DNA from: Allolobophora icterica
Taxonomy: Eukaryota; Annelida; Clitellata; Crassiclitellata; Lumbricidae
Length of the DNA stretch: 64,000 nt
Assembly (NCBI GenBank): GCA_963556255.1
Contig: OY744605.1
Location: 33,944,463 to 34,008,462 of the forward strand
Reading direction: 5' to 3'
Part shown: positions 1-12,004 of the stretch, one piece after another
How the letters are laid out: each line of letters starts with the position of its first letter
Numbering within the stretch: position 1 is the stretch's first letter
Position numbers and translations under genes: made by a program
The notes under the pieces: model-generated
The model's input: only the letters and a program-made list of their open reading frames with translations
What the model was told of the DNA's origin: nothing
The model's database searches: none

Positions 1-185
1 GCGCAACAGTGCACATCCTATTTGCTCCTTCTTCCGAAACACCATCCTTCTCTTTCCCCCCCCCCAACACCTTTCTCGCTTCCTACTTTCTGCTACATTC
101 CCTTCCTGCTCCTGCTCCTATTCTTGCTCCTCTGTCTTCCTTATCCCCGTCCCTCATAAATATTTCTCCTATTTCTCTCTTGCTC

Positions 186-362
<177 letters not shown>

Positions 363-488
363 TGTCTTCCGTTCGTCGTCAATCTTTCTCTATCTTCTTC
401 CTATCCGTCGCCTTCTTGCGTTCCATCCTGTCCCACTTCACCCATTCCTCCTTCATGTCTCTCTATCCTTAGAGCAATATATCTGTGA

Positions 489-1415
489 AAAGCCTTGTAT
501 CTTTCGCCGGCCAGACAGACATATTTACAAGCGTCTTGTCGAGCTGCGTCGCCGGTGATTTGCTAACTGCCCCACGCTCGGCCATTCCTGCTCCCCGACC
601 ATCCTCAACCCTTCGTAACTCGCAGATCCTGGGTTATTAATTCCGCCTAAGAGTGCGATAACTCAGCGCACCACTCTAGCGGAATAATAACAATGCCTCG
701 TAAGACACTGAAGCAGGCGGCGGCGGCGGTGGCGCGGTGGCATGTACCCGCATGACGTGACGTCGTTAACCGCCAAATTCCCTCTCGACTCGATGAACGC
801 ACATTGCGCTCTTCCAACCGAATGCGTTCGGGAGACCGTACTAGAAAACAAAACGCCTTCACAGTGTGTTTTAGTCAGAAACTACATCAACGGCTCGCAT
901 GTTATTGAAAAAGTTGTCCGACAAAGCAACTCCTTCAAGCTACGATAAAACAGAGAAAAAAATGTATAAATAAAGTAAGGCTCGCTACAGACCGCGGCTG
1001 ATACCGCCGCGGTCTGTAGATCGAACAGTAAACTACAGTCAAAAAGTCATTCGAAGGTTTAAGAAGTAAAGGCCATATATAAATCTTTTTGTTGTAACCA
1101 GTGGCGTCGCCAGAGTTACGATGTTGGGGGCGGGGGGAAAGGTAGGGGACCTGCTCGAGGGACTTTCAGCGGATAAAGTGGCGGTACCTTTGCTGGGGTC
1201 TGGGGAAGACCCAGAAGCTAGAGATTTTTCCATTTGTAACTCATATTTCTGTGTAAAGAATTCAACAAGGCATTCCTAGGTTAATTTCTGCGTTGTCAAT
1301 CTCTCGACCCTGGATTCGTCCTCATGCTTCTGATGGGAGACTGACTGGTGGGTGGGAGAGCAATGAATCATAATTCTTACGCCACCTTGCCAGTTTTGTC
1401 TCTTTAGCACATAGG
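489..1415. other. Mostly unique sequence with a hairpin and a truncated DNA-element end
   Basis: No gene recognised. A GC-rich perfect hairpin lies at 985-1019. At 1099 begins CAGTGGCGTCGCCAG followed by a G-rich tract, which resembles the left end of a hAT-like element; no matching right end was found nearby. The 68-codon ORF at 742-948 has no recognisable motif. Confidence 0.4.
985..1019. repeat. Perfect 14-bp inverted repeat with 7-nt loop
   Basis: CTACAGACCGCGGC at 985-998 is exactly complementary to GCCGCGGTCTGTAG at 1006-1019. It follows ATAAATAAAG at 967-976. It may be a transposon tip or a structured RNA 3' end; I cannot tell which. Confidence 0.75.
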
Positions 1416-1530
1416 CAGTGTGAGAACTGTAGAAAAAAGACAGAGGGAGGCCGGGGGGCAGACTTTGATGCGTTTGATCGATGTGGAGCTGAATATTTTA
1501 TCCGTGTTTGCAAACACTGATAGTAGTATT
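1415..1530 (+). repeat. Dispersed repeat with CENCRKK exon, copy 1 (partial)
   Basis: After an AG at about 1421 the plus strand codes CENCRKKT, later FDRCGAEYFIRVCKH and a stop. The same peptide pattern recurs on the minus strand at about 2330-2430 and in decayed form near 16600-16670. This copy lacks the long shared downstream part. Confidence 0.5.
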
Positions 1531-1539
1531 TGCTAAATG

Positions 1540-1851
1540 CTATCATCATCATCAGGATCCGTGGGCCGAAGGCCCGTAGGTGTCCAATGCACGATCTATC
1601 AGTTTTTTCCAAAGTCCCCGGTCTTGTGCTAGTATTCTTAAGCTGTGCAGATCTTGCTTACACCAGTCTTCGATGTCATCTGTCCACTCTCTGTTGGGTC
1701 TGCCTCTCCGCCCATTTCCATCCATAATTCCCATCATCACGGTTTTTATTTTTCTGTTGTCATCCATTCTACATATATGCCTACTAAATGCTATAGTATT
1801 TGCTAAAGCATACTTGTCAACAGAAGATACCGTCTTTTGAACAGAAGTCAT
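1540..1851 (-). mobile_element. LINE 3' end (reverse transcriptase C-terminal tail)
   Basis: The minus strand codes HICRMDDNRKIKTVMMG, RRGRPNREWTDDIEDWC and LAQDRGLWKKLIDRAL, the well-known C-terminal tail of RTE-type and related endonuclease/reverse-transcriptase LINEs. A GAT-repeat tail at 1540-1556 ends it. It is 5'-truncated, as most LINE copies are. Confidence 0.87.
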
Positions 1852-2069
1852 CTGGTCGACCTTTGGTTTCGAGCCTCGAAGTCTGAGCGCCGCTTGAATT
1901 GCCGTGCGATTTCAGCAAATTACGAAGCGGCTAAATATCACTTTTAGTTGAACTGCAATTACTTTCAAAACAAATTCGGTCGCTTTTTTGTTTCAGCATT
2001 TTATTTATATCGCACTTTCCATGAAGATGGTGTTGATGATTACGAAGAGGTGGAATAGGCAGAGTGAAA

Positions 2070-2440
2070 ATTGTTAGGGTTTTAGCGATTCAACCCCTTT
2101 AGTCTTTCTGAGGACCCACTGTTAAGTCTTCATTGCACACCCCAGAGGGGTTGTTTCCAACCCCATCAGTTGTGCTGGTGTGATTTTAACATTATTTGAT
2201 TCTGAATCTGTCACAAAGTGAAGAAGTTTCCGTGGTGTATCACGCATGTATTTTTAATTTTCTCGACAAAGGAACTGATTTTGATTCGAGTTTGACTTGC
2301 ACAACTGCTAGCGTTGAAATCTCCTGCTTTCAAGTTTCGCTGACATCGGTTTGAAAAATACGAAGAAAATATTGAGGTCCACATGGATCAAATTCTAACC
2401 GCCCAGTCTTTTTTCTACAATTCTCACACTGGAAATAAGT
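2070..2440 (-). repeat. Dispersed repeat with CENCRKK exon, copy 2
   Basis: On the minus strand a pyrimidine-rich acceptor-like CTTATTTCCAG precedes CENCRKKTGRLEFDPCG, QYFLRIFQTDVSET and a stop. About 270 bp of shared non-coding sequence follow. It aligns over its length with 16320-16670. It looks like the last exon and 3' UTR of a multi-copy gene or element. I do not recognise the protein. Confidence 0.6.
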
Positions 2441-2635
2441 GCCGAAGTACATGACTCTCGTTCTCTGCTCCTGCAGTCTGAAAGAGGCACGCATCAGCTG
2501 TTTCGGCCGACTGGTTAACCGTATGATCGGGACTGCTATAAATCCTCCTCGCTTCATTCGATTTATCAAGCGCTCAATTTCACGAATTCACATTAACATT
2601 AATTTTCACAGTCATCGGTCTGTCCCCTGTCAGCA

Positions 2636-2705
2636 TGCCCATATGAAGCGGAGCCCATATTCCCATATGGACCCGTATAGAACCCATATGGGTTCAATCT
2701 AATGC
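2636..2705. repeat. Cluster of CCCATATGGG-like palindromic words
   Basis: Several CCCATATG and CATATGGG words occur close together. Similar clusters are at 22530-22615 and 26690-26760, which suggests a short dispersed repeat. Confidence 0.45.
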
Positions 2706-2789
2706 CCATGGAAATGATGCATGGTCGGTACAGTATGCGGTAAAATGTATTTTATTGTTAGGTGTTCAGATTTGTCCAATAGACATACC

Positions 2790-2945
2790 TGATTACCTGA
2801 TAAGTCGATAGCATGTCTCTAAGCCAGTCGATAAGTCTAAGGGACTTAGTCAGTCAATAAGCATGCGACTTAGTCGACTGAGTCGCTAAGTCAGTCGCTA
2901 ACTCACCAAGTCAGTCGGTAACTCCTTAGCGACTGATTCCGGGTA
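2790..2945. repeat. Degenerate array of (T)AAGTCGACT / AGTCAGTCG words
   Basis: Words such as GACTTAGTC, CTAAGTCAGTCG and GTCGATAAGTC recur about every 10-15 bp in both orientations. This is a short degenerate tandem and palindromic repeat without coding content. Confidence 0.5.
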
Positions 2946-3485
2946 CTAATAGGGGGCACACCCCCAAGAAAACTCACCGGATTTCCACGAATCCCAGGAC
3001 CTAGCCTGAACAGGATTGGGGCAACTGCCCCTTGGTTGCCACGAGGGCGACGCTAATAATTATAATCCTATGCACAGGTCAGTCTGGCGTGTAGTCTTTG
3101 CATCCATTAAACGAAAAACTGCTATCTGAGTTTGCTGTTAATTGATTAACTGCAATTATGTCCCGTCTTTTCTTGCAAAGAAACTGAACAGCATGCCTAA
3201 CTAACAATCTACGGAACAGGCAATCCGAACGCTGGACCAAGGGCAAGTAAATCTCAGGAACGCACAATAATGTCCAGAATAACTGAGGCACTTCGACTGA
3301 CGTCCAGAGGACTTTCTTCGGTCCAGTGTTAGCTGACCGATGGGAGAGTGTATACCATGATTCGTTTCATGCCTGATATATCTCTTGATAGAACGTTTAC
3401 CATTACGCCGTCGTCTGTCTAGCACGATCTCCATTTCAGCTATGCCTTATCGCACACAGTGTTCGCTGTTCAACAGAATTTGGAT
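2946..3485. other. No gene recognised
   Basis: G-rich and C-rich direct and inverted words near 2950-3050 look repetitive. The short minus-strand ORFs at 3079-3434 show no known motif; they may belong to the LINE fragment that follows. Confidence 0.3.
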
Positions 3486-3489
3486 CACT

Positions 3490-3775
3490 TTCTATGTGTC
3501 ATCAAGTATACCACTATAGGTCATGATCCCCAGTATATAAGTAAATGAAGGTATTGATAACGCAGTTATTTTAAGCATGCACCAGCTGGATCTTGGGGTT
3601 GAAGTGCGGGCTAACGAACAGCAATTCATTCTGTCCGTGCAAAATGTTTTGGCTGATAAGTTTGTCGGACGAGACCGAGCAATCAGTTTTCTTAACACTG
3701 GAGCACAATGCTTGCGGCAATCCAATCCAGAGAGTCTCGTGAAAACAGAAGAACCATCTGTTGCACATATCACCG
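3490..3775 (-). mobile_element. Possible LINE reverse-transcriptase fragment
   Basis: The minus strand contains SFTYILGIMTYSGILDDT, which resembles the FTYLGS-I-S-G-LD-EI segment downstream of the RT domain in many LINEs. The rest is degenerate and I cannot confirm it. Confidence 0.35.
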
Positions 3776-4011
3776 AGTATCAGTCTTTATGTGCCTAATT
3801 GTGTGTGTGTACTTTGTGTGTATATACCGCTATACACCACATAATAGGCTAAGCATGCATGCTTAATTGCTTATAGCATAATGCATATATAAAATGCAGC
3901 TCTGCGCTTTATCGAAGTAGCCTAATCTAGATTTTAAAACGTGTTCAGTATACTGTTAATGTTCCTGGGTGCGGTGTGCCAACAGTGCCATCCAGTTTTT
4001 TTCCAATAAAC

Positions 4012-4013
<2 letters not shown>

Positions 4014-4054
<41 letters not shown>
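4014..4054. repeat. (TA)n microsatellite
   Basis: Uninterrupted TA dinucleotide run. Confidence 0.97.
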
Positions 4055-4055
<1 letters not shown>

Positions 4056-6044
4056 TGTTAGGCCCGGTCAATCATATGTGCAAAATAACGATAGCTCTTT
4101 TAATGTTGCTTTTGCAAAGATATATTCGACATTCAATCATTTTACGTATGTCACATTTTCTAGAACAAACCTGTTACATATTTAATTTATAGAACGTGAT
4201 TCATTTGCATTTCCTGCTCAGATGAATATAATCAAATAGGCCTACCAAAGCGAAAAACACAGACCTATAATTTCTTATTTCTTAACTCAATGAAGAATGT
4301 TGCTCACTCATAACTTCGTATAGTATAGGCCTATATTATTTGCACATGTGACTAAGATCAGCAGTTCGCAATTTGTTTATTAATCATAAACGTGTATTAT
4401 CAAATAATTCGAGAACTTTCATAGCGCATCTTAAATAAGCCCATATTGCAGGACCACATATTTCCTTACGGGACCCCTACAACGCACATCAAGAAATTCT
4501 TTGTACCGAACGTTTTTAACTGCGACAAAAATGTTGCTAGAACTAAACAATTTGCAGATCTATAAGGCAGTTTTAATCGTATCTAGGCTACGCATAAGAT
4601 GCAGGCGTTGCTTTTGGTGAAGTGTAAGTTGATTTCCATGTATGCGTCGTTATGTTGTTGTCAATGGTGTCCTTAACGATTCCGGTCATTGCATGACAAC
4701 GCTGTCACGATCGATGACAGCTGCATGTAGACATCGAAAGCACACGAACCGCGATCGAATGACGGAACTTCTTTTCTCACTCTCAATGATTTCAATTTTC
4801 CTGAACAATGCTGCAGGAGTAGCAACGAATGCCAGGCTCTGCTCGACATGCAATGCTTATTTAATTGCGCGTCGATCGCAGTGTTTGCAGTCCCTAGTCC
4901 CGATCAATGTCCGTCCTCTCAGCTGCACTTGGTAGAGTGTTTACATTACCTGGTAACACAATTGGATATCATGCTGCACTCTATAGGGCCTACGCTTGGC
5001 AGCCTGCTTTGGTCCGTTCAATTCAGAAGATTCGCTCTACTGCGCTGTCTGCTCAAGGACCTATGGGGATCCGCTGATCCCTAGATTTCACACTTTTGTA
5101 TGCATTGATCGCTTTTTCCACTGAACATGCACGCAATTCAGAATATCTAGATCTGTCACGCTACTGAAGTCTGTAAGTAAGCAAGTAGGAGTACAGTTAA
5201 TCACATGCGTAAGGTTTTTCATTGAAATGCCACCACACTATAAGCTAAGAGAGGTAGGACAGAAAAGAGGATGAGATTGGATATGCGCTTCGCTGACAAG
5301 AGTGATCGCAGCTCCAATGGAAAAGACCGACGCGACGCTGATATAAGCGCCTCAGGTTTCTCTTCTTGTCACTTTAATCTAGCAGCATCGGGGATGCAGT
5401 TGATAGGTAATTGCAGGACCGGATTTAGGCATGGTCATCATGTGCCAGTGCACAGGGCCCCCACCACATAAGGGCCTCCACAACAAATGCGTTGACGTCA
5501 TTGACATAACAGTGAAATAGAAAAGTTAGAAACTTTGACTTAGAGCAGATTAAAATAAAGTAACGACTGTAACATAGTTACTAGTTCTAGCTTCAGTTAG
5601 TACAGCTTTGCCTTTGGGATATGCTGGAGTCGACGCGTCGTGACTCACTGCAGGCTATCAGGCATCATCCGCGCCTGGCCTGCGGCGTGCTAGGGGCCTC
5701 CACAGCGGCGGTGCACGGGGCCTCCACCTAAGTTAATAGGGCACTGAGTAATATTATTGATAACTTTCTTAGTGATGAACCACACCAGGCGAGTTTTGAA
5801 CCAAGTTAGTCACTATCGGGAGATCGGGAGACCAATCCATTTCAGTGACGTAGTTCCTGATTAGTTGTAGTCAGCAAACAGAGTTCACTATGACAGAGGC
5901 CGACTGAGTCAGATAAACCCTTCCCATATCGAAGACCTAACATTTCTGCTTATAAGGGATCAATGTCAAAGTAGGCAAAGGTATCGACCAATTGGAATCT
6001 CCCATGTACCTTCAGGAACAACTAGCTTAATACCGGTACTCGTT
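4055..6044. other. AT-rich intergenic sequence, no gene recognised
   Basis: Only short ORFs without motifs. At 5413-5750 GGGCCTCCAC-type words recur; they resemble G/C-rich ends of decayed hAT-like elements but no paired ends could be set. TAGGCCTA palindromes occur at about 4238 and 4330. Confidence 0.35.
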
Positions 6045-6052
6045 GTAATTAG

Positions 6053-6605
6053 CAGTGATGGGCAATAGTTAACTAAAATGTTGCTAACTTTTAGTTTAAC
6101 CAAATTTTTTAGTTAAGGATGAAGTTTAACTAAACAAAATTAGTTTAATTAAAACCATAGTTTAACTAAAAAATTTGAGTTGCTAACTAAATAGTTTAAC
6201 TAAAAAAATCAACAATACGCAACTATTTTCCGCAATGAACATTGAACACTGTCAACAACTCAACGTGAAACTTATTGATTAACACTGCATGGTTTTAGCA
6301 TTAAATGCCTGTGTTTTCAAATTCATACACTACTTACAGTAGGCCTGTGGCTGTAACTGTATGCTAGAACAGTACACATTGCATAGTTTGAAGGTGAAAT
6401 TGTGCATTATTACAGTTCACTTACCCTCTGTTATTGTGAAAATGTTTGTCGTAAAAAGTTGGAAAAAGTTGGGAAAAGTTCAACTACTTTTTTTTAGTTC
6501 AGTTAACTAATTTCCAAAAACAGTTGCTAACTTTAGTTAAACTATATTTTTAGTTGGAAAATAGTTTTAGTTGAACTGAAAAAAATAGTTTAGTGCCCAT
6601 CACTG
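6053..6605. mobile_element. Non-autonomous hAT-type element (MITE), 553 bp
   Basis: The ends CAGTGATGGGCA and TGCCCATCACTG are perfect 12-bp inverted repeats of hAT style. They are flanked by identical 8-bp target duplications GTAATTAG at 6045-6052 and 6606-6613. The interior is AT-rich and packed with TAGTTTAACTAAA words in both orientations. It has no transposase, so it must have been moved in trans. Confidence 0.93.
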
Positions 6606-6613
6606 GTAATTAG

Positions 6614-7004
6614 TGGTAGACAGTCAGACACGGAGAGTTAGTCTTAGCTCTATCAGCCTCCCAGAGGCCTGATAATTAACATCAGGCTACGATGGCAAAA
6701 GTTTGTCTATGTCTAGCATCTAGTACATTGACATCGTCCGCTTTGGCAGATTAAAGTCGATTATGATTCGTAGTTGCTGTCTTAATCATCGTAACTCTTG
6801 ACCTCATCGGACTTACTGTTCTCATATGCTGTCGTGTGGATTCTGATAATAAGAGCTAGCCTGTATGAACATTCGTGTCCTGTTCGTGGTTCAACGGCTG
6901 CTCTTCTAACCAGACACGCTACAGCATATTTTACAGATCTGTCCAGTGATAGATCACTTCCAGTGCCTTTGGAGCTTTAAAAAGGCGACACACGAATAGT
7001 AATA
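6614..7004. other. No gene recognised
   Basis: Unique-looking sequence; one 60-codon ORF at 6798-6980 without motifs. Confidence 0.3.
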
Positions 7005-7215
7005 AATAAATAAATACATACAAACAAACATACATCATACAAGCATGCATACAATACATACATACATACATACATACATACATACATACATACATACATA
7101 CATACATACATACATACATACATAGAATACGATACAATATAGGCCTATGCATACATACGTGAGCACAAACATACATAGGTACTATACATACGTACAATGC
7201 ATACACACTTGTATA
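7005..7215. repeat. (CATA)n microsatellite
   Basis: Pure tetranucleotide repeat at about 7056-7125 with degenerate CATA flanks on both sides. Confidence 0.96.
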
Positions 7216-7219
7216 CATA

Positions 7220-8400
7220 TATTGCTTACTGTTTAACGCGGTTGCCTTGAAGTGGCGCTATGTAAATCTGCAATTAAGACTATATAGGCTACGATTACTT
7301 ACATAGTGACGTGTTGACAATGCGTTTCTTGAGCAACCTCAAAGCCAGTTCAAAAGAAGCGACTCATTTCCTCTGCAGTCTTCCAATTTACTCAATTGAT
7401 CTAAGCGAGAGAAATTTTTCTAAATCTTGGTTTAACGTACACTTGATGTTCTGAATTTATTGAAGCGTCCTGTTCTTTGCTCTCGACCAGAATCGCGTCT
7501 TATCCGATCCGTGCTCTTACGACTATACCTTGACTGGGTTTACGTATGCACAACTGATTCTCTTGGAAAAACAGATTGCGATCGCAAACCGAGTGCCTGC
7601 GATAAGCGGGTTGCCTCAGGAAAGCCGATTTATGACCGTATATATTAGGTTTATACCTAATTGTTTGATTGTTGGACCGGCTGTTAATGAGAACGACGTA
7701 CCTTATTGAATTGCACTTGTTGGCAATTTACCGATCGTATTAGAATCGCAAAGAGGTCTGATAAATATTTCAAGGCACTTGCCTTACTGTACTCCACAAC
7801 AACCCCGAATCAGCAGACGTCGACAGCAGCTGACAAGACAATTTACGATGGACATTATCCATGCTGCAGTCGTCTGCAAGATTGAGTAAGCTGAGGCATC
7901 CCGTCGTCTCTTTTGCCTCTTGAAAGGGCCAACGTAGTTAATTTTTCATTTCTACAATTGCAGGTGAAAATGTTTAAGGGGACGGAGGCCCAGTTGAAGC
8001 AGTCTCCACTTGTGATACTCAAGTAGTTCAGTAGCTGATCTACGACTTGTATAGTGAGCACAGAAATCTTGGTCTTTTTTGGGGTCTAGTAATTTACGGA
8101 AACCACTCAATGCCCTATGTTTATCGAAACGCGCGTGATTCCCAGAAGTTTGTTTGTTCAGCATCAGTTTAGACACAGTACCTTTCCAGAAATTCAGGCG
8201 GAATCTTTTGGTTGATCCATACGAAGTAAGATAAACAGAAATAAATCATCGCGTGGATAAATTCCTGTAGTAGTGTTTATTAGTTTTGCTTTTTGGATGG
8301 ATTTTGAATTTTTCCATTCTCTCTGCGTCAGTGCTTAGAATATTATATACCCGTTACAGTGCCTGAAGATAATGGATGTACAGTATGTGTGTACGTACGC
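7220..8400. other. No gene recognised
   Basis: Mostly unique sequence. At 7240-7265 AGTGGCGCTATGTAAAT resembles the terminal words of local LINEs. ORFs are short and motif-free. Confidence 0.3.
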
Positions 8401-8615
8401 ATACATGTACGTATGCATGTGTGTATATATACATGTATGTATATACTTGGATGTATGTATGTATGTATCTATGAATGTGTATGTATATATGTGGATGTAT
8501 GCATGTATGTATGTATGTATGTATGTATCTATGAATGTGTATGTATATATTTGGATGTATGTATGTATGTATGTATGTATCTATGAATGTGTGTGTATAT
8601 ATGTATGTATGTGGA
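8400..8615. repeat. Compound TATG microsatellite with longer internal period
   Basis: TATG/TGTA repeats interrupted by a recurring ATCTATGAATGTGTATGTATAT segment at about 8467, 8527 and 8580. It is therefore a higher-order repeat rather than a simple tract. Confidence 0.92.
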
Positions 8616-8639
8616 CTTAATATGAACAGAATATACTGA

Positions 8640-9135
8640 GATCGGTTTCAGCATCAGTGCGGCTGACAGAGAGGCAAAGAAGGTCAATAAGAGGACACAC
8701 CGGTAACATAGTGCTGATAGAGCGAGGGCAAAGCCAGGGACAGCGGTATAAACAGAGGCAGCCACAGAGACAGAGGCAACCACAGAAGCGTAGGCGTAGA
8801 TCCTGCCAGTATAAGGAGAAGTGAGACACGGAGAAAGACTCACATACAGAAACAGGACGAAGAACAACGAAAAAGAACTCACGCAGAGGCAGATGCGGAG
8901 ATGACGACCGATGCAGAGACAGCGATATGGACAGAGGCAGAGGCACAGACAACGGCAGAGGCAGAAATACAAACAGAGGCAGAGACAAAGGCAGAAGCAC
9001 AACCAGATACAGAGAAAGGGACAACGGCAGAGGCAGGCACAGCCACAGAAACATGCAAAGTCGCAGAGACAGAGACAAGAACACCGGCAACCAGACACAC
9101 AGACGGGGACGTAAGCGACGGAGAAAGACGGAGTG
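8640..9135. repeat. Degenerate CAGAGG/CAGAGA purine-rich repeat
   Basis: The plus strand is a long run of CAGAGG, CAGAGA and AAGGCA words with strong purine bias. All overlapping ORFs on both strands (up to 243 codons) are low-complexity products of it. A similar, more decayed tract lies at 18770-18985. Confidence 0.85.
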
Positions 9136-9139
9136 GTTC

Positions 9140-11250
9140 GTAGAAAAAGACACGGGACGTAGTCGTGGAAATTGGGCCTCAGTATATTGCGCAATTGAGT
9201 CGGTGGCGGCTGAGGGGGGGGTGGGCGGTGGGTCGTTGCCACCGTGTTGTCGATCGGTTGGGCGGGCGAAATGAAGTCGGTCGGTCGATAAGACGTCGTC
9301 TAATTCCGTTGGGATATTCGCCGTCGTTTCTCCTCCAAGTCCGTCCAACTAATGACGTCCTTCTTGTTTACGCGACTCTCGCCATAAATGACTCGTATGA
9401 GGAAAGTTGCACGTTGGGACTCAGCCAGACCCATATGCGCCGTCGATAAAACAGGCCTCTGATTGCTATAACGGTCGATCGGTTATAGGTTTCTGGATGA
9501 GGTAGGACAGATTTCTCCACTTCAAAACAGACCTTGTGGACAACAAACCCTTAGCACAGATTCTAAAAGAAGCTTCCGCACAAAGTATACGTTCATTGAA
9601 GTGAAGTTTTGGCGATTGAAATGAAAATTTATTCAATGAAAGTTTCATAACAAAATGAATCAGTGTGTGGCTCACTGTAAAATATGTGAAATTTAATATG
9701 TAAAACATATAAATAATATTGCAAAAGGCAAATATCAAGGTGCCAAATTCCTTCTCCTGAATAGCGAGGAACTGTTCGTTTCCTGTTCCATTTTCAGAAC
9801 ACAAATCACTCAGACCTTCAATATACATCAGACGGCACATCGCAGAACTTGACGTTTAATTGACAGTCTATGGTAATGCTTCCAAAAAATATACATATGC
9901 CTTCGTTCGACAAAGGAGTATGTACCTATTGTATTCTAACAAAATGACTTCTACATATGAGGGCCTATAGATGCTTTTTGCTGCACCGCAGTCACAATTC
10001 AAAATCCATTATTAGTGGCCATGGGCACGCGCAGAAATTTTTACGGGTCAGTCAAAACCTTACAGCAAAAAGTCATACACGTCAGGGCACTAATGCGCAA
10101 TGGGAGCAGGAATTCATAGTTTATGGATCCTAAATGATGCACAGTCCGTTGGTCTCTCGTCTGTGGAACCTAAGTGATGTACAATTTCTGATTGGCGCTG
10201 TGTAGATTCAGATTGTCTTTGATCTATATAGATCCTAAATAGTGTACAAAGTCCGTGTGTCTCTGGTCATTGGTTTCTAAGCTATCTCTCATTGAGTCTA
10301 GATGATCTAAGACAGTTTCCAGAATAGTACTAGCGCTAGATAATTGAGACACCGTTCCTTCTCTCGCCTCACTTGATTTCGTAAGTACTTCTCCTTCCAA
10401 ATACTGAATGGGAGACTGAGACATTTTTTAACTGTTCAGAACATACTCAAAATATTACAAAGCAATTAAAGCAAGACAATCATTATGCTACAACAGTTCT
10501 ACTTCTAAACGACCTTTAAGCAACAATACAATCACTGTTCAAAATTTAAGAGAATACAGATTAGTATCATATTCACCCTCAGCACTTTTCAGGTTCACGA
10601 TAGAACTCCATGGAAACAGACTCCAGCAGAAACAATATTGACGACTGACAATAAAATCCAAATAATTCCTGACAGTTCCCTCCAGCAAAGCTATCGATCA
10701 AGTATTCATACAACCGACCTATTTCACAATTCCAAATGACAAATTCTTATCTTATCCTTCTTATCTGAAATTCTACTTATAAGTGAAACCTCATCTTAAT
10801 TTCTACTCAGATTCCTATCTTACGTATCTCTTAATCTCAATCTTCAACTTCGTTTCACAACACAGCGATCGTGTCCTAAAAGTGTATCGGTCCATTAATA
10901 CCTTGTTCAACCCTCACTCCGGTAATAGGCAGGGCGACCGAGATCGAGCAAGTGAAGGCTTGAGTTTCCTGGCGGAATCACGAAGAAAATGATCACCAAA
11001 GAAACACCATAAAATATCCTGGAGAAAAATTTAGATATCTAGTGAAGTATAGTCGCCAATAGAACATCATGCGACGCTTCTTAATTATGTGAAGTAAATC
11101 CAATCTGCCAAGGCCACAGATGAAGCCTTTTACAGATTCCCATTTAAAACCAAATAACTTTCTATATACATTATACAGAGCTCCAACATGCGTTCAGTTC
11201 ATCATCCTGTCTCACTATGTATTTAACTACGGCTCTAGGCGTAAGTTAAT
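9140..11250. other. No gene recognised
   Basis: Contains ORFs of 124 codons (9466-9840, minus) and 66 codons (10224-10424, minus, with a helical ILETVLDHLDSMRDSLE stretch) that I cannot assign. At 10125-10270 a GATCCTAAATGATG-CAGTCCGT-GGTCTCT segment is repeated about two and a half times. Confidence 0.3.
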
Positions 11251-11255
11251 ATTGG

Positions 11256-11808
11256 TTAACAGTAGCATTCTTGTAAAGATAGATGAACCAGCTCGTTAAG
11301 ATCTTTGGCACGTGCATAAATACAATTACAAGCGCAGAAGAAAGACCGTCTCACCGGTTCCATGTAAGAACTAAGCGATTTACCATGGTTAATCACCACA
11401 CCCAAGAATTTTATTGATTGCACCCGTGGAATCGAGGCGTCTCCCAGAACCATGGGAGTAATTGCGACTTTAGCCGCTTTACCTACAGCAATGCAATAAG
11501 ACTTTGAAGGATTGATCTGTTGAGACAAAGCATTCGAAACAGACATGCATAGGTCGAGCATGTTTTGCAATTCATTAATTACAACATGTCGTCCGCGTAG
11601 AGCAGGGAGCCAATAAAATGCGAATTGATTTGGCATCCAATATCAAGTTGACGCAGTCGCACAACAAACAAATTAATATGTTAAAGAGAGAGGGCGATAG
11701 AACACTCCCCTCTCTCACACCAGATGTCACTGAGAAGCAGCACAAAAAACAACTGCCCCAGAGCACCTTAACCAGTAGTTTGCTATAACAGTTTTCTAAG
11801 ATAGACAC
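11256..11808 (-). mobile_element. LINE reverse-transcriptase fragment
   Basis: The minus strand contains SGVREGSVLSPSLFNILI (RT block with GVRQGSVLSP), then in another frame the catalytic YADD (TAC GCG GAC GAC, complement of 11588-11599). Then come NPSKSYCI and VQSIKFLGVVI, matching the KT-FLG motifs. Frames are broken at least once near 11600, so it is dead. Confidence 0.82.
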
Positions 11809-11842
11809 TATAGCGGATGGTAGCCTATAGGCCTACTCGCTA

Positions 11843-11843
11843 C

Positions 11844-11886
<43 letters not shown>

Positions 11887-12004
11887 TTACGCCACTCCAG
11901 AGTCAACATAATTAATTAGTATCTTGCACCTGAGGGATCATATATACCTCGGGTAAAAAAATAATATTAATAATAATAATATTAATAATAAATAATAATA
12001 ATAA
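11843..12004. repeat. Two (AAT)n microsatellites
   Basis: AAT repeats at about 11843-11887 and 11958-12004, separated by about 70 bp of unique sequence. Confidence 0.93.

Noticed and set aside
1552..1840. 86-codon plus-strand ORF
   Set aside because: It is the antisense shadow of the LINE C-terminal tail on the minus strand.
8529..9348. 237- and 243-codon minus-strand ORFs with Cys- and Leu-rich translation
   Set aside because: They are readings of the degenerate CAGAGG repeat and adjacent TATG tract; no domain motif is present.
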